Source of the DNA: Eunapius fragilis
Taxonomy: Eukaryota > Porifera > Demospongiae > Spongillida > Spongillidae
Assembly (NCBI GenBank): GCA_963681505.1
Contig: OY811990.1
Span: 3,363,165 to 3,427,164 of the forward strand
DNA length: 64,000 nucleotides
Direction of reading: 5' to 3'
The position numbers were made by a program, and so were the translations under genes. Position 1 is the first letter of the stretch. Each line of letters opens with the position of its first letter. A model generated the notes under the pieces. The model ran no database searches. It saw only the letters and a list, made by a program, of their open reading frames with translations, and was not told the origin of the DNA. Shown in pieces: positions 24,416-34,570 of this stretch.

Positions 24416-25021
24416 TTAGTGCATGCATGCACACATTCTACCGTGTAAGTAATATAAAATGCACTTATCAGGACAAAAAAGGTTCAACCCTAAGCACACC
24501 ACCGTTGCTAAACCAGGAGGGCAGGGGCAGATGAGCGACCACGCCAGAAGTACGGTCACCGTACCAAGAAATCCTTTGTTGCAAGGGGCCAGGATACAAC
24601 AACGCCCACCATGTTCATAATCATCCTCCCAGGCATCGTCCTTAGGATCACAACGCTCATCACCTGCACAGCAAATTCCAAGCATCCAGAAAATCGCAAT
24701 TACTGGTAAAAAAAGTATAACAGGAGTTAGCAACAAGAGAAATAGCAGCACTATTATCGTGTCCAGTAATCCCAGACATAGTGCACGTAGCGGACCCTTC
24801 TTTGAAGGAATAAACCATTCAATGCCGCATCTTTCATCCTCCGCATAGCAACAGTCGTGCCAGATATTCAGCGGGTTGACCTGGGAAGGATCCTTGCTGT
24901 TCGTTCTTCTGAGATTGATCCGCGAATGTACCCGCAGCGGCGACGATGGTTGAACACGCCGGGAATCGTGCACTACTGAATGGGGAGACACAAAGACGGC
25001 AGGGTATATGCACATCTGCAT
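24416..25021 (-). CDS. Cysteine-rich membrane protein, hypothetical
   Basis: A 201-codon frame ending TAA at 24416. Residues about 80-118 are strongly hydrophobic (LLDTIIVLLFLLLLTPVILF and onward) and residues about 151-183 form a second hydrophobic region, so the product should span a membrane two or three times. Cysteines are frequent and paired (CC at 57-58, 117-118 and 141-142). I do not recognise the family. An acceptor-like sequence (TGTCTCCCCATTCAG) lies inside the first 50 bases, so the true 5' end may be an exon border near 24975 with an upstream exon not found. Isolated; no neighbour suggests a function. Confidence 0.5.
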   Translation of the reverse strand: MQMCIYPAVFVSPHSVVHDSRRVQPSSPLRVHSRINLRRTNSKDPSQVNPLNIWHDCCYAEDERCGIEWFIPSKKGPLRALCLGLLDTIIVLLFLLLLTPVILFLPVIAIFWMLGICCAGDERCDPKDDAWEDDYEHGGRCCILAPCNKGFLGTVTVLLAWSLICPCPPGLATVVCLGLNLFCPDKCILYYLHGRMCACMH

Positions 25022-25621
25022 TTATGAAAATAAACTAAGTAACTGAAACTGAATCATGTACATATAGGCCCAGTTTGCCATTCTTGATGGCGTCGCACCA
25101 AATAGACCACATGCAGAGATAAAAGATTACCTCTGCTATATGACCAAATCGTCGACCTATACTAAATGCTGTATGAGTTCATGCATGCATGCACGTTTTA
25201 TTATCGACGTTATATAGCCTATACGTCCTCTGTTTGGTTCTCTTAAACTTCTTACTGGCAAATGACCGACGGACTGGACCTCTGCAATATATATATATAT
25301 AGTTACATGTACAATGCAATCAACACAATCGACAAACACACGTCAGACACGTGTGTGTGCAACAAATGGGACAAAAAAATCGGCACGACAATATATTAGT
25401 TTGTGCATGCACGAAACAGTGTTTTATTTGCTGCCATATGTGAGTTGTACAACTCGTAGTATCTTCTTTGTAACACTGCTAATGTATGTGTGATGCGCGA
25501 TATTTAAAACAAGTCATATGTCATGTAACGGCGGTCATGACGCGGTTAGAAAATCGAAATTACGCTTAGAAAACCAAAACAGACCTTTACGTAATAGTGA
25601 GAACGTGATTCGAGGTTTTAA

Positions 25622-26099
25622 TGTCTAATGTCCTGGGCGTGCTTTGCGGTGCACGTTTGTACACCGCGGGGTACGCAAAACAAAGTTTTTTGCATTCTGC
25701 CGTTTCAGCATTCTAATGAAGTTTGACTGTTTTGCCACGTTGTATAAGTCCGTATCTGCTTGGGCCAAAGCATTGAAGGCCTAATACCGTTCGCTGCTCT
25801 TACAGCAACTTGTCACAGCGGAGGTACGCGAAACTTCCGGTACGTATACGTTGTTATTATTTTTCAATTACCGCGTACACTCACCGTACAGTGTATCTCC
25901 GCTGTGGCGACTTGTTGTATCAGCAGTGAAAGGTACTAGGCTTTCAAAGCTTCAGCCCAAACTGATAAGGACTTATACAACGTGGCATAACAGTCAAACT
26001 TCACTAGATTGCTGAAACGGCAGAATGCAAAAAAACTTTGTTTTGCGTACCCCGCGGTGTACAAACGTGCACCGCGGAGCACGCCCAGGACACTAGACA
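25622..26099. mobile_element. TTAA-flanked foldback MITE, 478 bp
   Basis: TTAA occurs at 25618-25621 and 26100-26103. The element starts TGTCTAATGTCCTGGGCGTG and ends with the near complement. The arms are about 215 bp each and leave only about 50 bp between them. This size and target fit a non-autonomous piggyBac- or Kolobok-type element. The open frame at 26009-26200 is part of the arm and is not a gene. Confidence 0.88.
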
Positions 26100-26103
26100 T
26101 TAA

Positions 26104-27851
26104 CTGTAGCATCGCTTATTATTATGCATGGCATCCCCAAAAATGCAATGAATGTCACTGTCATTTTCCACTGTTCCGAGTTGTTACTTTCCACTGTTAG
26201 TGTATATATAATTATTATAAATAATTTATTACCTGATGTTGCGGCTACAACGGTAGGTAGTGGGGCGACTTGAAACTATGCATGAAAAATCTGCATGGAT
26301 ATTCATACCACTAATGCGCGTACTTACCTGATGTATATCTGCCGAGTAATCTGGAGGCTGGTCACCCGTTAATGACTGATAGGACGCACGGAACTGCATG
26401 TCGCACAGTTTTATATATATGCATGCGCAACCTACCTTATGTATATCTAAGTTATTTTGAGGCAGTTCAAGGCAGGGTCCGGTCGCTGACTGATGATTTC
26501 AAAAGTTATTCATGTTAATACATATATAGTACACGTAACTGTTATGAAACACATGTGTTACGATGTGTACACCCGCTTACTGAGACTTGAGGTTCAACGT
26601 ATAGCTGAGCTTCTTCAACTCGTGGAAAAGGCCCACCTTCCGTTGGCTGACTACTCACCGGTGCCACCACATAAAACAGATTATGTTCTGTCATGGCCAT
26701 CGCTGACATATTAGCATGAGCTCAGTCCTCGCTATATATTATATATAATGATGCAATATATAATTCTAACAAAGTTGACGACAGTATGTGGAGATCTTTT
26801 TTTAATCGTATAAGGGAACTCAAATTGCACTATGGTATTACCATGCACGTACAGCGTAATGATTAATTACACAAATATGTGTTTCATGGTACACTGTTAT
26901 AACAACATGCTAATAATTGCATTGCTTTGCAATCAACCTCGAATCAAAGCATCCGGGGGACCGGGGTCAGGGGGTTTCCGGGCAACACGTAAACATCTAT
27001 GGGTTCTTGGATTCTTAGTACATGCCAGAGTACGGATTCTAAATGCCAGAAAGGGGGAAGGGGGGATTCTAAATAGGCGGGGGGAGGGGGGGGGGGGGGA
27101 TTCTAAATGCCATAAGGGATTCTAAAGTGCCAGAAGGGGGGTGGGGGGATTCTATAAGGGCCAGAAGGGGGGAGGGAGGATTCTAAGTGCCCGCGGCAAT
27201 TATGTACCATGCATTGTAATCCATTCAATATTAATGCCGCGGTGTTCCAGCTAGTTTTTGAGATATGGCAACAGACTTAGGTAATTAATACCACACATCT
27301 TCGCGGCGCTGATGATCTGTATATGCTACTGATAACTCCGGGAACTAACCACTTGATGTCTTTCTATATACTGCAGCTTTGGGTGTGCCGACTTAAACCC
27401 AAGCCATCTTCCCCCAATGGTACCTGATATGCATAACTACATACAATAGACAAGGTTAATAACATATAGAACAACGTAGACATAGCTTAGTGGTCGGCCG
27501 GTGTACATATAATTCCTACTGTCAACCGTTACTGACAAAGTGATAAATGATATGGCAAACTGGTAACCCCTATACGTATACATGTACTGACCACTACGCA
27601 TATATATGCAGTTATGATGTAATTACCGATAGGTAAGAATTAACAACAGAGTTCGGAACTTCCCCCCCCCCCCCCCCTCCCCCCCGCCGCCCCCCGCCAG
27701 ACAATTAGAATCCCTACGTTAACATTCATTTGCATGCATGTACATTTGTGTACTGTATTGACGGAAGAACCTATAACATATGGTTTGCTACTGCTGTATA
27801 TCCATTGGTGAGGCTCCACATTGCCATGACTTAAGTAGCCACAGGGGGGAA

Positions 27852-27887
<36 letters not shown>

Positions 27888-28004
27888 GTAGGGTAAAGGG
27901 CCAATTTCGTGGCATTAGCGACAGAATTCTGTCAGATGCGGGCAGTCATGTGAGTCATGTGATAATGGTGGCATAATTACATTCCATTAGTATCAAGTTC
28001 TGGT
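26104..28004. other. Intergenic with homopolymer runs
   Basis: No supported gene. It contains a G-rich minisatellite (27038-27190), a C run near 27661-27690 and a G run near 27856-27884. A plus-strand stretch at 26580-26714 (containing QRIAELLQLVEKAHLPLADY) looks exon-like but has no supporting splice partner. Confidence 0.5.
27038..27190. repeat. G-rich minisatellite with GATTCTAA units
   Basis: Five to six irregular units combine GGGGGATTCTAAATGCC or close variants with AGAAGGGGG stretches. Unit length varies with the G-run length. Confidence 0.75.
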
Positions 28005-28310
28005 ATGCATTCTGATCGAAGCTGCTGCATTGCAAGCTGTAGGCTGTATACAGCACTGACTTCCCGCCGCACTAATGGCTGGTGTGTTGTGGCTAATGAA
28101 ATAAAGGATAAAAGTAAGGGTGAAAGTACTGATCATCCCAAAAAGTGGCTTTGCACTTGTCAGTGTAGACTTTTGAGTGATGAAGAGGTAGATATTGTTA
28201 TAAAAACGAAGCCTGTAGCGGACATTAGAGTAGCACTAGGTGACCTTGATAAGTGTTGCCACATTGATCATGACCTAAATGCAGACATTTGTGATGAGAA
28301 CTGTGTATGA
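28005..28310 (+). CDS. Hypothetical 101-codon frame, weak
   Basis: The frame contains HPKKWLCTCQCRLLSDEEVD and CCHIDHDLNADICDENC, and has cysteine spacing that looks coding-like. Its first part overlaps the 39-nt segment inverted at 24164-24202. No homology is recognised, no splice context was found, and it may be a relic or a chance frame. Confidence 0.2.
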   Translation: MHSDRSCCIASCRLYTALTSRRTNGWCVVANEIKDKSKGESTDHPKKWLCTCQCRLLSDEEVDIVIKTKPVADIRVALGDLDKCCHIDHDLNADICDENCV

Positions 28311-28849
28311 ACGGCCCTCAATATAATACCACACAATAACAGCATAACAATGGTAAGGGCGAGCAGGGGGGGGTTTTATAGGGGGATGAGGAATACTGGA
28401 TCGAAACTCCTGCTCCTGGTATCACATGTCGTGCAGGCTATGCCTCAGCATGCTGATGCTTTTACATTAACACCTGTTACTGTTGACACAACACTTCCCA
28501 CTCCTGCTTCAGTTGAGGCACATTATTCTTATCCCTACAGGAGGGGAAGTACAAGGGGAGGCGGGTTCTCTTTTAAGAATTGCACATGCTAATCTTTACT
28601 AAAAATAAGATGTGTTTTTTGATCAAATAAACATGTGAAAAGGCATTATACGCACGCGCGGTGGCACCACACTGAGATGCCACGAACAAACCTCGCATAA
28701 GCAATCAGGCCTGGTGGTACAGCAGCAGCCTCTCCAAACATCCCCAATGCTCGTTGGGAACCACAATTACGTAACACTATCGAATGCCGATGAAATCTTA
28801 ATTACCGATAATGCTAACTTACGTTATTGGGTCTTGATATGAGGCTACC

Positions 28850-29169
28850 TGTCACTTCTTCAAGACAACTAACCAATCCCTCTGCATGATAGGAAAAATT
28901 AGCAAGGAAACAAGTAGATAAAAAATTTCTCTTTGAGAAATAGAATGGGATGTAGGATTGGGATTGGTGGTGTAAAAAGCAAGGAAACAATGGATTGGTA
29001 CCAGAATACAACAAGACGGTCCTATACATTTAGCTAATTGAAATTCAAAGTGCATGGTTCTTGGCTAAATGTAGGACCGTCTTGTTGTATTTTGGTACCA
29101 ATCCATAATGTGTAAAACGCAAGGAAACAAGACACATTATGGATTGGTACCAGAATACAACAAGACGGT
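28850..29169. repeat. Second copy of the foldback family at 5655
   Basis: The GCAAGGAAACAA and TTTCTCTTTGAGAAA segments correspond to 5640-5960. The end is an inverted pair (28988-29037 against 29062-29107) with ATTGGTACCAGAATACAAC, and the same segment is repeated again directly at 29134-29169. Confidence 0.75.
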
Positions 29170-29240
29170 AGTGGCGTCCTGTGGCGTGGCGTCCTGGAAG
29201 GTGGGTGGGGCCGAAAGAGGGAGCGCCAAATTGGTACAGT
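29169..29240 (+). repeat. Dispersed repeat, GTGGCGTCCTGG type, tandem start
   Basis: GTGGCGTCCTG is partly duplicated here, then continues as AAGGTGGGTGGGGCC and AGCGCCAAATTGGTACAGTG, matching 22618-22685. Confidence 0.7.
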
Positions 29241-29348
29241 GGAAAAATAACGACATTTTTCTGGAAGCAAAAGAAGCTTTTTAGTCTACCTATCCATCAG
29301 CACTGCTTTATGTGGGGCAAGATAATGTTTGATAAGGGCAATATCTAT

Positions 29349-29541
29349 TGTAATGCAGATGTACATTATCACCTGATGTTGGTCCACCTTTGAACCATAG
29401 ACTGTCTGTCTGTATGCACGTGCATTTATCTGTATATAAGCGTAGGTCCTTTTGTATCTAGAGAGCTGCTGTGATTGTATCTCTTAAGTGCTGCTAATAT
29501 ATTCTAACAGCATTCTCTGTTGAATTCGTGGCCGCGTTACA
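29349..29541 (+). repeat. 5' LTR
   Basis: 193 bp, from TGTAATGCAGATG to GCGTTACA. TATATAAG near 29436 is a candidate TATA box for the element transcript. It matches 34378-34570. Confidence 0.96.
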
Positions 29542-29557
29542 TTGGCGTAGTCGGCAG
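29542..29557 (+). other. Primer-binding region of the retrotransposon
   Basis: TTGGCGTAGTCGGCAG follows the 5' LTR directly. The TGG start fits pairing with a tRNA 3' CCA end; which tRNA is used was not determined. Confidence 0.6.
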
Positions 29558-29562
29558 CTGGA

Positions 29563-32500
29563 ATGGCTCGACCAGTTCTCCTACCCGAACCTTTTAGCGG
29601 CGAATCTGGAATTAGTCGCTGGGACGACTGGATAGAGCACTTTGAAGACTGCGCAGCAGTGAACAAGTGGGACAGTGACGAAGAGAAACTGAAATGGATT
29701 CGAGTGCGACTTACCGGAAAGGCTCATACAGCGTACCGGAGGCTAGCGCAAGACGCTCGTACGAAATACGGTGAGTGCAAAGATGCGTTACGTCGTCGTT
29801 TCCACCCCGACAGTTCAAGGGACCTGCACATGGCAGAACTTCAGGTTAGGAAGAGGCAAAACGACGAGGACTGGGCTTCGTTTGGTGACGCATTAAGAGT
29901 ACTCGCGGATAAAGCGTACCCAGATCTCGAAGAAAAGGCCCGCGAACGCCTTGCGCTGAACCAATTTTTGTCTCAGATTGAAGATTCTCATCTCTCCTTT
30001 AGTGTACGGCAGACGCGTCCTAAAACCGTGGAAGCAGCTGTTACCACCACTATTGAGATGGAGACATATCTGGGGCATAGCAGTAGTAAGTCCATTACCG
30101 GCACGGTTAGCATTCCTACTCAACAACATTCAGAGCCCGTATGTGCGGTACCACATCAAAAAGAGCCAGCTGTTGCTGCTGTCACAACAGAGGGAACGAA
30201 AGAAATGAAACTGCTCGTCGAGCGCCTAGACCGTTTAGAGAAGCTATTGCAGGAACCAAGTTCAGGAAGCCAGGGGCGTCCGCCCTTACGTAGGTTTGGA
30301 GGGCGTTACGGTGGTAGAAGTACTGTTACATGTTGGAGTTGTGGAGGAATGGGTCACATAGCACGCAATTGTCCAGTCAGTAGTAAACAACAGCAGCAGG
30401 AAAACTGCAACCCTCCAGTGCTAGGGGGTCCAGCACGAGGGGGAGAGCCTGTAAGGACCCAGAATAGTGTTTTAACTGTGCCCACTCTGTCAGTAAGCTG
30501 TGGGTTAAGTTACCGTTTGAAAGGTTTTATAGCCACCCTACCAATTGAGTTTATAATTGACACAGGAGCAGCAGTTTCTCTCCTTCGTAGTGACATTTGG
30601 GCTAAGGCAGCCAAATTGGACAGCAAACTCAAATTGGAGGAAGGCACTGGACAAAAGTTGGTTGGTGTAAGTGGCATACCACTTAGTATAAGGGGAGTAG
30701 GTTTAGTGCAATTGAAATTTGCTGAAGTTCCTACCCCAATGGCTGCTACATTTGTCATAGTAGATGACTTGTCAGTTGAAGCAATCCTGGGTCTAGATTT
30801 TTTGGAGCAGTGTAGATGTGTCATAGATAGCGGGCTGAGACGTATCGACTTCCCATGTCAAAGAGTGTCACTATCACTTGATAATACTCAACAGAAGCCG
30901 AACACATGCACTCCTCTGATAGGATTGGTTGTGAAGCAAAAGTTGCTAATCCCTGCTGAAAGTGAGCAGGAAATCATGGTGGAGCTGGATCATCAAGTAT
31001 TCAATCATTCCTGGATTGTGGAGGGTGACCGGCATGGTCGCCATGGACTAATGGTTGCTCATGCTGTTGTTAGTCCTTCAGGACGTTCTGTTCCACTCAG
31101 AGTGCTCAATCCAAGAAAGGAGGCTGTGGTGGTGAAGAAAGGGACCCGGATTGCCACTATGGAGGCCTTGGAGAAAGATCCTCCAGGTGATGAAGACCTC
31201 AATGTTCACGCCGTATCAAGAGATAAGGATGTCTCACACGATGATCAAAAGGCTCTGTGGGAGATGGTATCCAAGATTGGTGACCATCTCAGTGTCAGGG
31301 ATAAAGAGATGTTGTTTTCTGTTCTCTTGGATTATGCTGATGTATTCAGTTTACACCCTGGTAATATAGGTCGAACAGGAGAAATCAAGCACCACCTAGA
31401 TACAGGAGATGCCCAGCCAATACACCAGTTACCACGTCGTGTCCCACAAGCTCGTCGGCTCGAATTAAGAAAAATGCTGGATGAAATGCTGGAAAAGGAT
31501 GTCATCCAACCATCTCACAGCCCATGGTCCTCTCCAATCATACTGGTACGTAAGAAAGACGGCTCTATGCGATTTTGTGTTGATTACAGAAAAGTGAATT
31601 CAGTCACGAAGAAGGATGCCTACCCACTCCCTCGTGTGGACGACACCCTAGACACACTTGGTGGAACGAAGTTCTTTAGTACACTGGATCTTGCAAGCGG
31701 ATACTGGCAGGTGGAAGTCGAGGAGGCAGACAGGCAGAAGACTGCATTTACAACACCAGAGGGATTGTTTGAGTTTAAGGTAATGCCCTTCGGGCTTTGT
31801 AATGCACCTGCAACTTTTCAGCGATTGATGGATCGAGTGCTGAATGATCTCAAGTGGACGGACTGCTTGGTGTACTTCGACGATATTGTTGTTGTGGGCA
31901 GGACATTCTCAGAACACCTGCATTGCCTTGGCAATGTTTTGACACGGTTGAGGCAAGCTGGTCTTAAGCTTCAACCTAAGAAATGTAATTTTTGCCAGCA
32001 GAAAGTCAGGTTTCTAGGGCATGTTGTCTCAGCCAGTGGAATTTCAACAGACCCAGACAAAACAGAGGTGGTGTCCAATTGGCCTACTCCAACTGACAAG
32101 AGGGAAATACAACAGTTCTTGGGCTTGGTGAACTACTACAGGCGGTTCATCAAGAATTTTGCTTCCCTCGCAAAACCTCTGCAGAGATTGACGGAGAAGA
32201 ATGTAACATTTGAATGGAATGAGTCTTGTCAGAATGCATTTGATCAACTCCGCGCATGCCTTGTGTCAGCACCTGTACTTGCCTTCCCAGACTACTCAAA
32301 GACGTTCATCCTAGACACTGATGCTAGTGAGAATGGCATAGGAGCAGTCCTTTCTCAGGGTCAAGATGATGGTAGTGAGTGTGTTATTGCCTATGCAAGT
32401 AGATCATTAAGCAGACAGGAGCAACGCTACTGTGTGACAAGACGAGAATTACTTGCTGTCGTAGAGTTCGTACACCACTTCCGCTGTTACTTGCTGGGAC

Positions 32501-34347
32501 AGCATTTCACCTTGAGGACAGACCATGGCTCACTGATATGGATTCAGAATTTTAGAGAGCCTGAAGGACAACTTGCCCGTTGGATAGAACGTCTCCAAGA
32601 ATACAACTTCACTGTTGTACATAGACCAGGGATACGGCATGGGAATGCAGATGCACTCTCCAGGATGCCCTGCAGACTGTGTGGTCGTGATTCACACAAC
32701 CCAACTGATGATGTTCCAACCCAAGTAGGTGTGATTATTAATCTTCCATTCCAGTCATACCCCTCCGAAGAGATGCGCAAACTGCAGCTGGCTGATCCAT
32801 CTGTGGGCCCAGTGCTCCAAGCTGTTGAACTTGATCGCAAGCCACATCCTGATGAAGTCAAGTCCTGGAGTCTTGAGGGGCGTCGCCTTTTCCAGCAGTG
32901 GGAAATGTTGTGTGTCAGAAATGGTACATTGTGGAGATCACTTCAAAAAGGACAACTTTGTGGTCACCAGCTTGTGATACCCTTTATACTTCGGGCGACT
33001 CTACTGAATGAATTGCACAGTGGTGCAGTTGGTGGGCACATAGGAGAAGAGAAGATGTCTTTCCGTCTGAAGGAGCGCTTCTATTGGCCTGGAAGCATGG
33101 AAGCTATAAGGGAGTGGTGTAAAACCTGTGCAAGCTGTGCTACCAGGAAGACAAGTGCACCAAAAAATAGAGCAGCACTCCAAACCGTGCAGGCTGGGTC
33201 CCCCATGCAGATTGTAGCAGTGGACATAATGGGTCCCCTTCCAGAGACAAAGGATGGCAATAGGTATGTACTAGTGGCTAGTGATTACTTCACTCGGTGG
33301 GTTGAGGTCTATGCTATACCTAACCAAGAGGCAGTGACAGTAGCTGAGAAATTGGTGAATGAAATGTTCTGTAGATTTTCCCCTCCAGAACAATTGCACT
33401 CGGACCAGGGCAGACAGTTTGAGTCAAAACTTATTGGAGAAGTTTGTAAGCTGCTGCACATTAAGAAGTCACGTACCACACCTTATCATCCCCAATGTAA
33501 TGGCATGGTTGAAAGGTTCAATAGAACTTTATTGGACATGTTGGCAACTACTGTGAACAATCAATCTGATTGGGACTTGTGTATTAGAAAACTGTGCATG
33601 GCCTATAATTCTAGTGTTCACTCGTCAACAGGATACACTCCATTCTATCTGATGTTTGGTCGTCAAGCAAGGCTTCCTGTGGACCTTATGTATGGCACTG
33701 GCCCAAGTGATAGCTTCACAGCAGGAGAATATGCAACTGAGCTCAGGAATGCCTTACACAATGCTTATGCAGTAGTGCGAGAGAAATGCAATGCGGAGCA
33801 TAAGAGACAGAAGTCATTCTATGATGAGAAAGTGCATGGTAAACCATACAGTGTCGGTGATGTTGTCTGGCTGCACTCAATAGTGGTACCTCGTGGACAG
33901 TCAAGGAAACTGCATCATCCATGGAAAGGACCTTATCGAGTGCAAGAACGTATAGGTGAGAGTGACTACAAGATTAGAGCATTGAAAGGAAAAAGTACTC
34001 AAGTAGTGCACTTCGATCGACTGAAACCGTGTATTGAAGGAATACAAGCTCCAGCACATGTTCCAGCAACTAAAACTAGAGTCACTCAAAATGAAGAGTC
34101 TGCAGCCAGAGTACCTCAACCTGAGCTATTAGGTGAACAGTTGGAGATCATGAGTGATGACGAAGAAGTACAGCCACTCCCAGAAGCACAACCACCTGCT
34201 GGCGATGTACCTGTACCTCCCATTGATGTACCACCTCCGATTGAAGATCCTCCTGTTGTCAATAGGCGTCAGTCACTCATTCCCCGCCCAACAAACACAC
34301 GGTACCCTCAACGCACACGTCGTCCACCTGACTATTATGGGTATTAA
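29563..34347 (+). CDS. Gag-pol polyprotein of Ty3/gypsy element
   Basis: One uninterrupted frame of 1594 codons starting 21 bases after the 5' LTR. In order: a gag region (about 1-250), a CCHC zinc knuckle (CWSCGGMGHIARNC, 257-270), an aspartic protease (DTG at 333-335), reverse transcriptase (LDLASGYWQVEV and YFDDI near residue 770), RNase H (DTDASENGIGAVLSQ near 917), an integrase zinc-binding region (HSGAVGGHIGEE ... CKTCASC), and an integrase core with D (VAVDIMGP, near 1217), D (LHSDQGRQF, near 1278) and E (VERFNRTL, near 1315). The C-terminus is proline-rich. The order protease-RT-RNaseH-integrase defines Ty3/gypsy. All core catalytic motifs appear intact. Gag and pol share one frame, with no stop or frameshift between them. 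Confidence 0.97.
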   Translation: MARPVLLPEPFSGESGISRWDDWIEHFEDCAAVNKWDSDEEKLKWIRVRLTGKAHTAYRRLAQDARTKYGECKDALRRRFHPDSSRDLHMAELQVRKRQNDEDWASFGDALRVLADKAYPDLEEKARERLALNQFLSQIEDSHLSFSVRQTRPKTVEAAVTTTIEMETYLGHSSSKSITGTVSIPTQQHSEPVCAVPHQKEPAVAAVTTEGTKEMKLLVERLDRLEKLLQEPSSGSQGRPPLRRFGGRYGGRSTVTCWSCGGMGHIARNCPVSSKQQQQENCNPPVLGGPARGGEPVRTQNSVLTVPTLSVSCGLSYRLKGFIATLPIEFIIDTGAAVSLLRSDIWAKAAKLDSKLKLEEGTGQKLVGVSGIPLSIRGVGLVQLKFAEVPTPMAATFVIVDDLSVEAILGLDFLEQCRCVIDSGLRRIDFPCQRVSLSLDNTQQKPNTCTPLIGLVVKQKLLIPAESEQEIMVELDHQVFNHSWIVEGDRHGRHGLMVAHAVVSPSGRSVPLRVLNPRKEAVVVKKGTRIATMEALEKDPPGDEDLNVHAVSRDKDVSHDDQKALWEMVSKIGDHLSVRDKEMLFSVLLDYADVFSLHPGNIGRTGEIKHHLDTGDAQPIHQLPRRVPQARRLELRKMLDEMLEKDVIQPSHSPWSSPIILVRKKDGSMRFCVDYRKVNSVTKKDAYPLPRVDDTLDTLGGTKFFSTLDLASGYWQVEVEEADRQKTAFTTPEGLFEFKVMPFGLCNAPATFQRLMDRVLNDLKWTDCLVYFDDIVVVGRTFSEHLHCLGNVLTRLRQAGLKLQPKKCNFCQQKVRFLGHVVSASGISTDPDKTEVVSNWPTPTDKREIQQFLGLVNYYRRFIKNFASLAKPLQRLTEKNVTFEWNESCQNAFDQLRACLVSAPVLAFPDYSKTFILDTDASENGIGAVLSQGQDDGSECVIAYASRSLSRQEQRYCVTRRELLAVVEFVHHFRCYLLGQHFTLRTDHGSLIWIQNFREPEGQLARWIERLQEYNFTVVHRPGIRHGNADALSRMPCRLCGRDSHNPTDDVPTQVGVIINLPFQSYPSEEMRKLQLADPSVGPVLQAVELDRKPHPDEVKSWSLEGRRLFQQWEMLCVRNGTLWRSLQKGQLCGHQLVIPFILRATLLNELHSGAVGGHIGEEKMSFRLKERFYWPGSMEAIREWCKTCASCATRKTSAPKNRAALQTVQAGSPMQIVAVDIMGPLPETKDGNRYVLVASDYFTRWVEVYAIPNQEAVTVAEKLVNEMFCRFSPPEQLHSDQGRQFESKLIGEVCKLLHIKKSRTTPYHPQCNGMVERFNRTLLDMLATTVNNQSDWDLCIRKLCMAYNSSVHSSTGYTPFYLMFGRQARLPVDLMYGTGPSDSFTAGEYATELRNALHNAYAVVREKCNAEHKRQKSFYDEKVHGKPYSVGDVVWLHSIVVPRGQSRKLHHPWKGPYRVQERIGESDYKIRALKGKSTQVVHFDRLKPCIEGIQAPAHVPATKTRVTQNEESAARVPQPELLGEQLEIMSDDEEVQPLPEAQPPAGDVPVPPIDVPPPIEDPPVVNRRQSLIPRPTNTRYPQRTRRPPDYYGY

Positions 34348-34364
34348 TAGAGAGCATCTCAAAT

Positions 34365-34377
34365 GAGGAGGGAGCAG
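34365..34377 (+). other. Polypurine tract of the retrotransposon
   Basis: GAGGAGGGAGCAG lies immediately before the 3' LTR, where the plus-strand DNA primer is expected. Confidence 0.7.
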
Positions 34378-34570
34378 TGTAATGCAGATGTACATTATCA
34401 CCTGATGTTGGTCCACCTTTGAACCATAGACTGTCTGTCTGTATGCACGTGCATTTATCTGTATATAAGCGTAGGTCCTTTTGTATCTAGAGAGCTGCTG
34501 TGATTGTATCTCTTAAGTGCTGCTAATATATTCTAACAGCATTCTCTGTTGAATTCGTGGCCGCGTTACA
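34378..34570 (+). repeat. 3' LTR
   Basis: 193 bp matching the 5' LTR without a visible difference; followed by the CTAT target repeat at 34571-34574. Confidence 0.96.

Larger units (their letters stand above)
29349..34570 (+). mobile_element. Complete Ty3/gypsy LTR retrotransposon
   Basis: A 5.2-kb element with 193-bp LTRs, a primer-binding region, one gag-pol frame and a polypurine tract. The LTRs begin TG and end CA. A 4-bp target duplication, CTAT, lies at 29345-29348 and 34571-34574. By eye I find no difference between the two LTRs, which together with the intact frame indicates a recent insertion. It lies about 85 bp left of the right segmental-duplication copy. Confidence 0.97.

Noticed and set aside
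26009-26200. Plus-strand frame of 63 codons
   Set aside because: It lies in the right arm of the TTAA-flanked foldback element.
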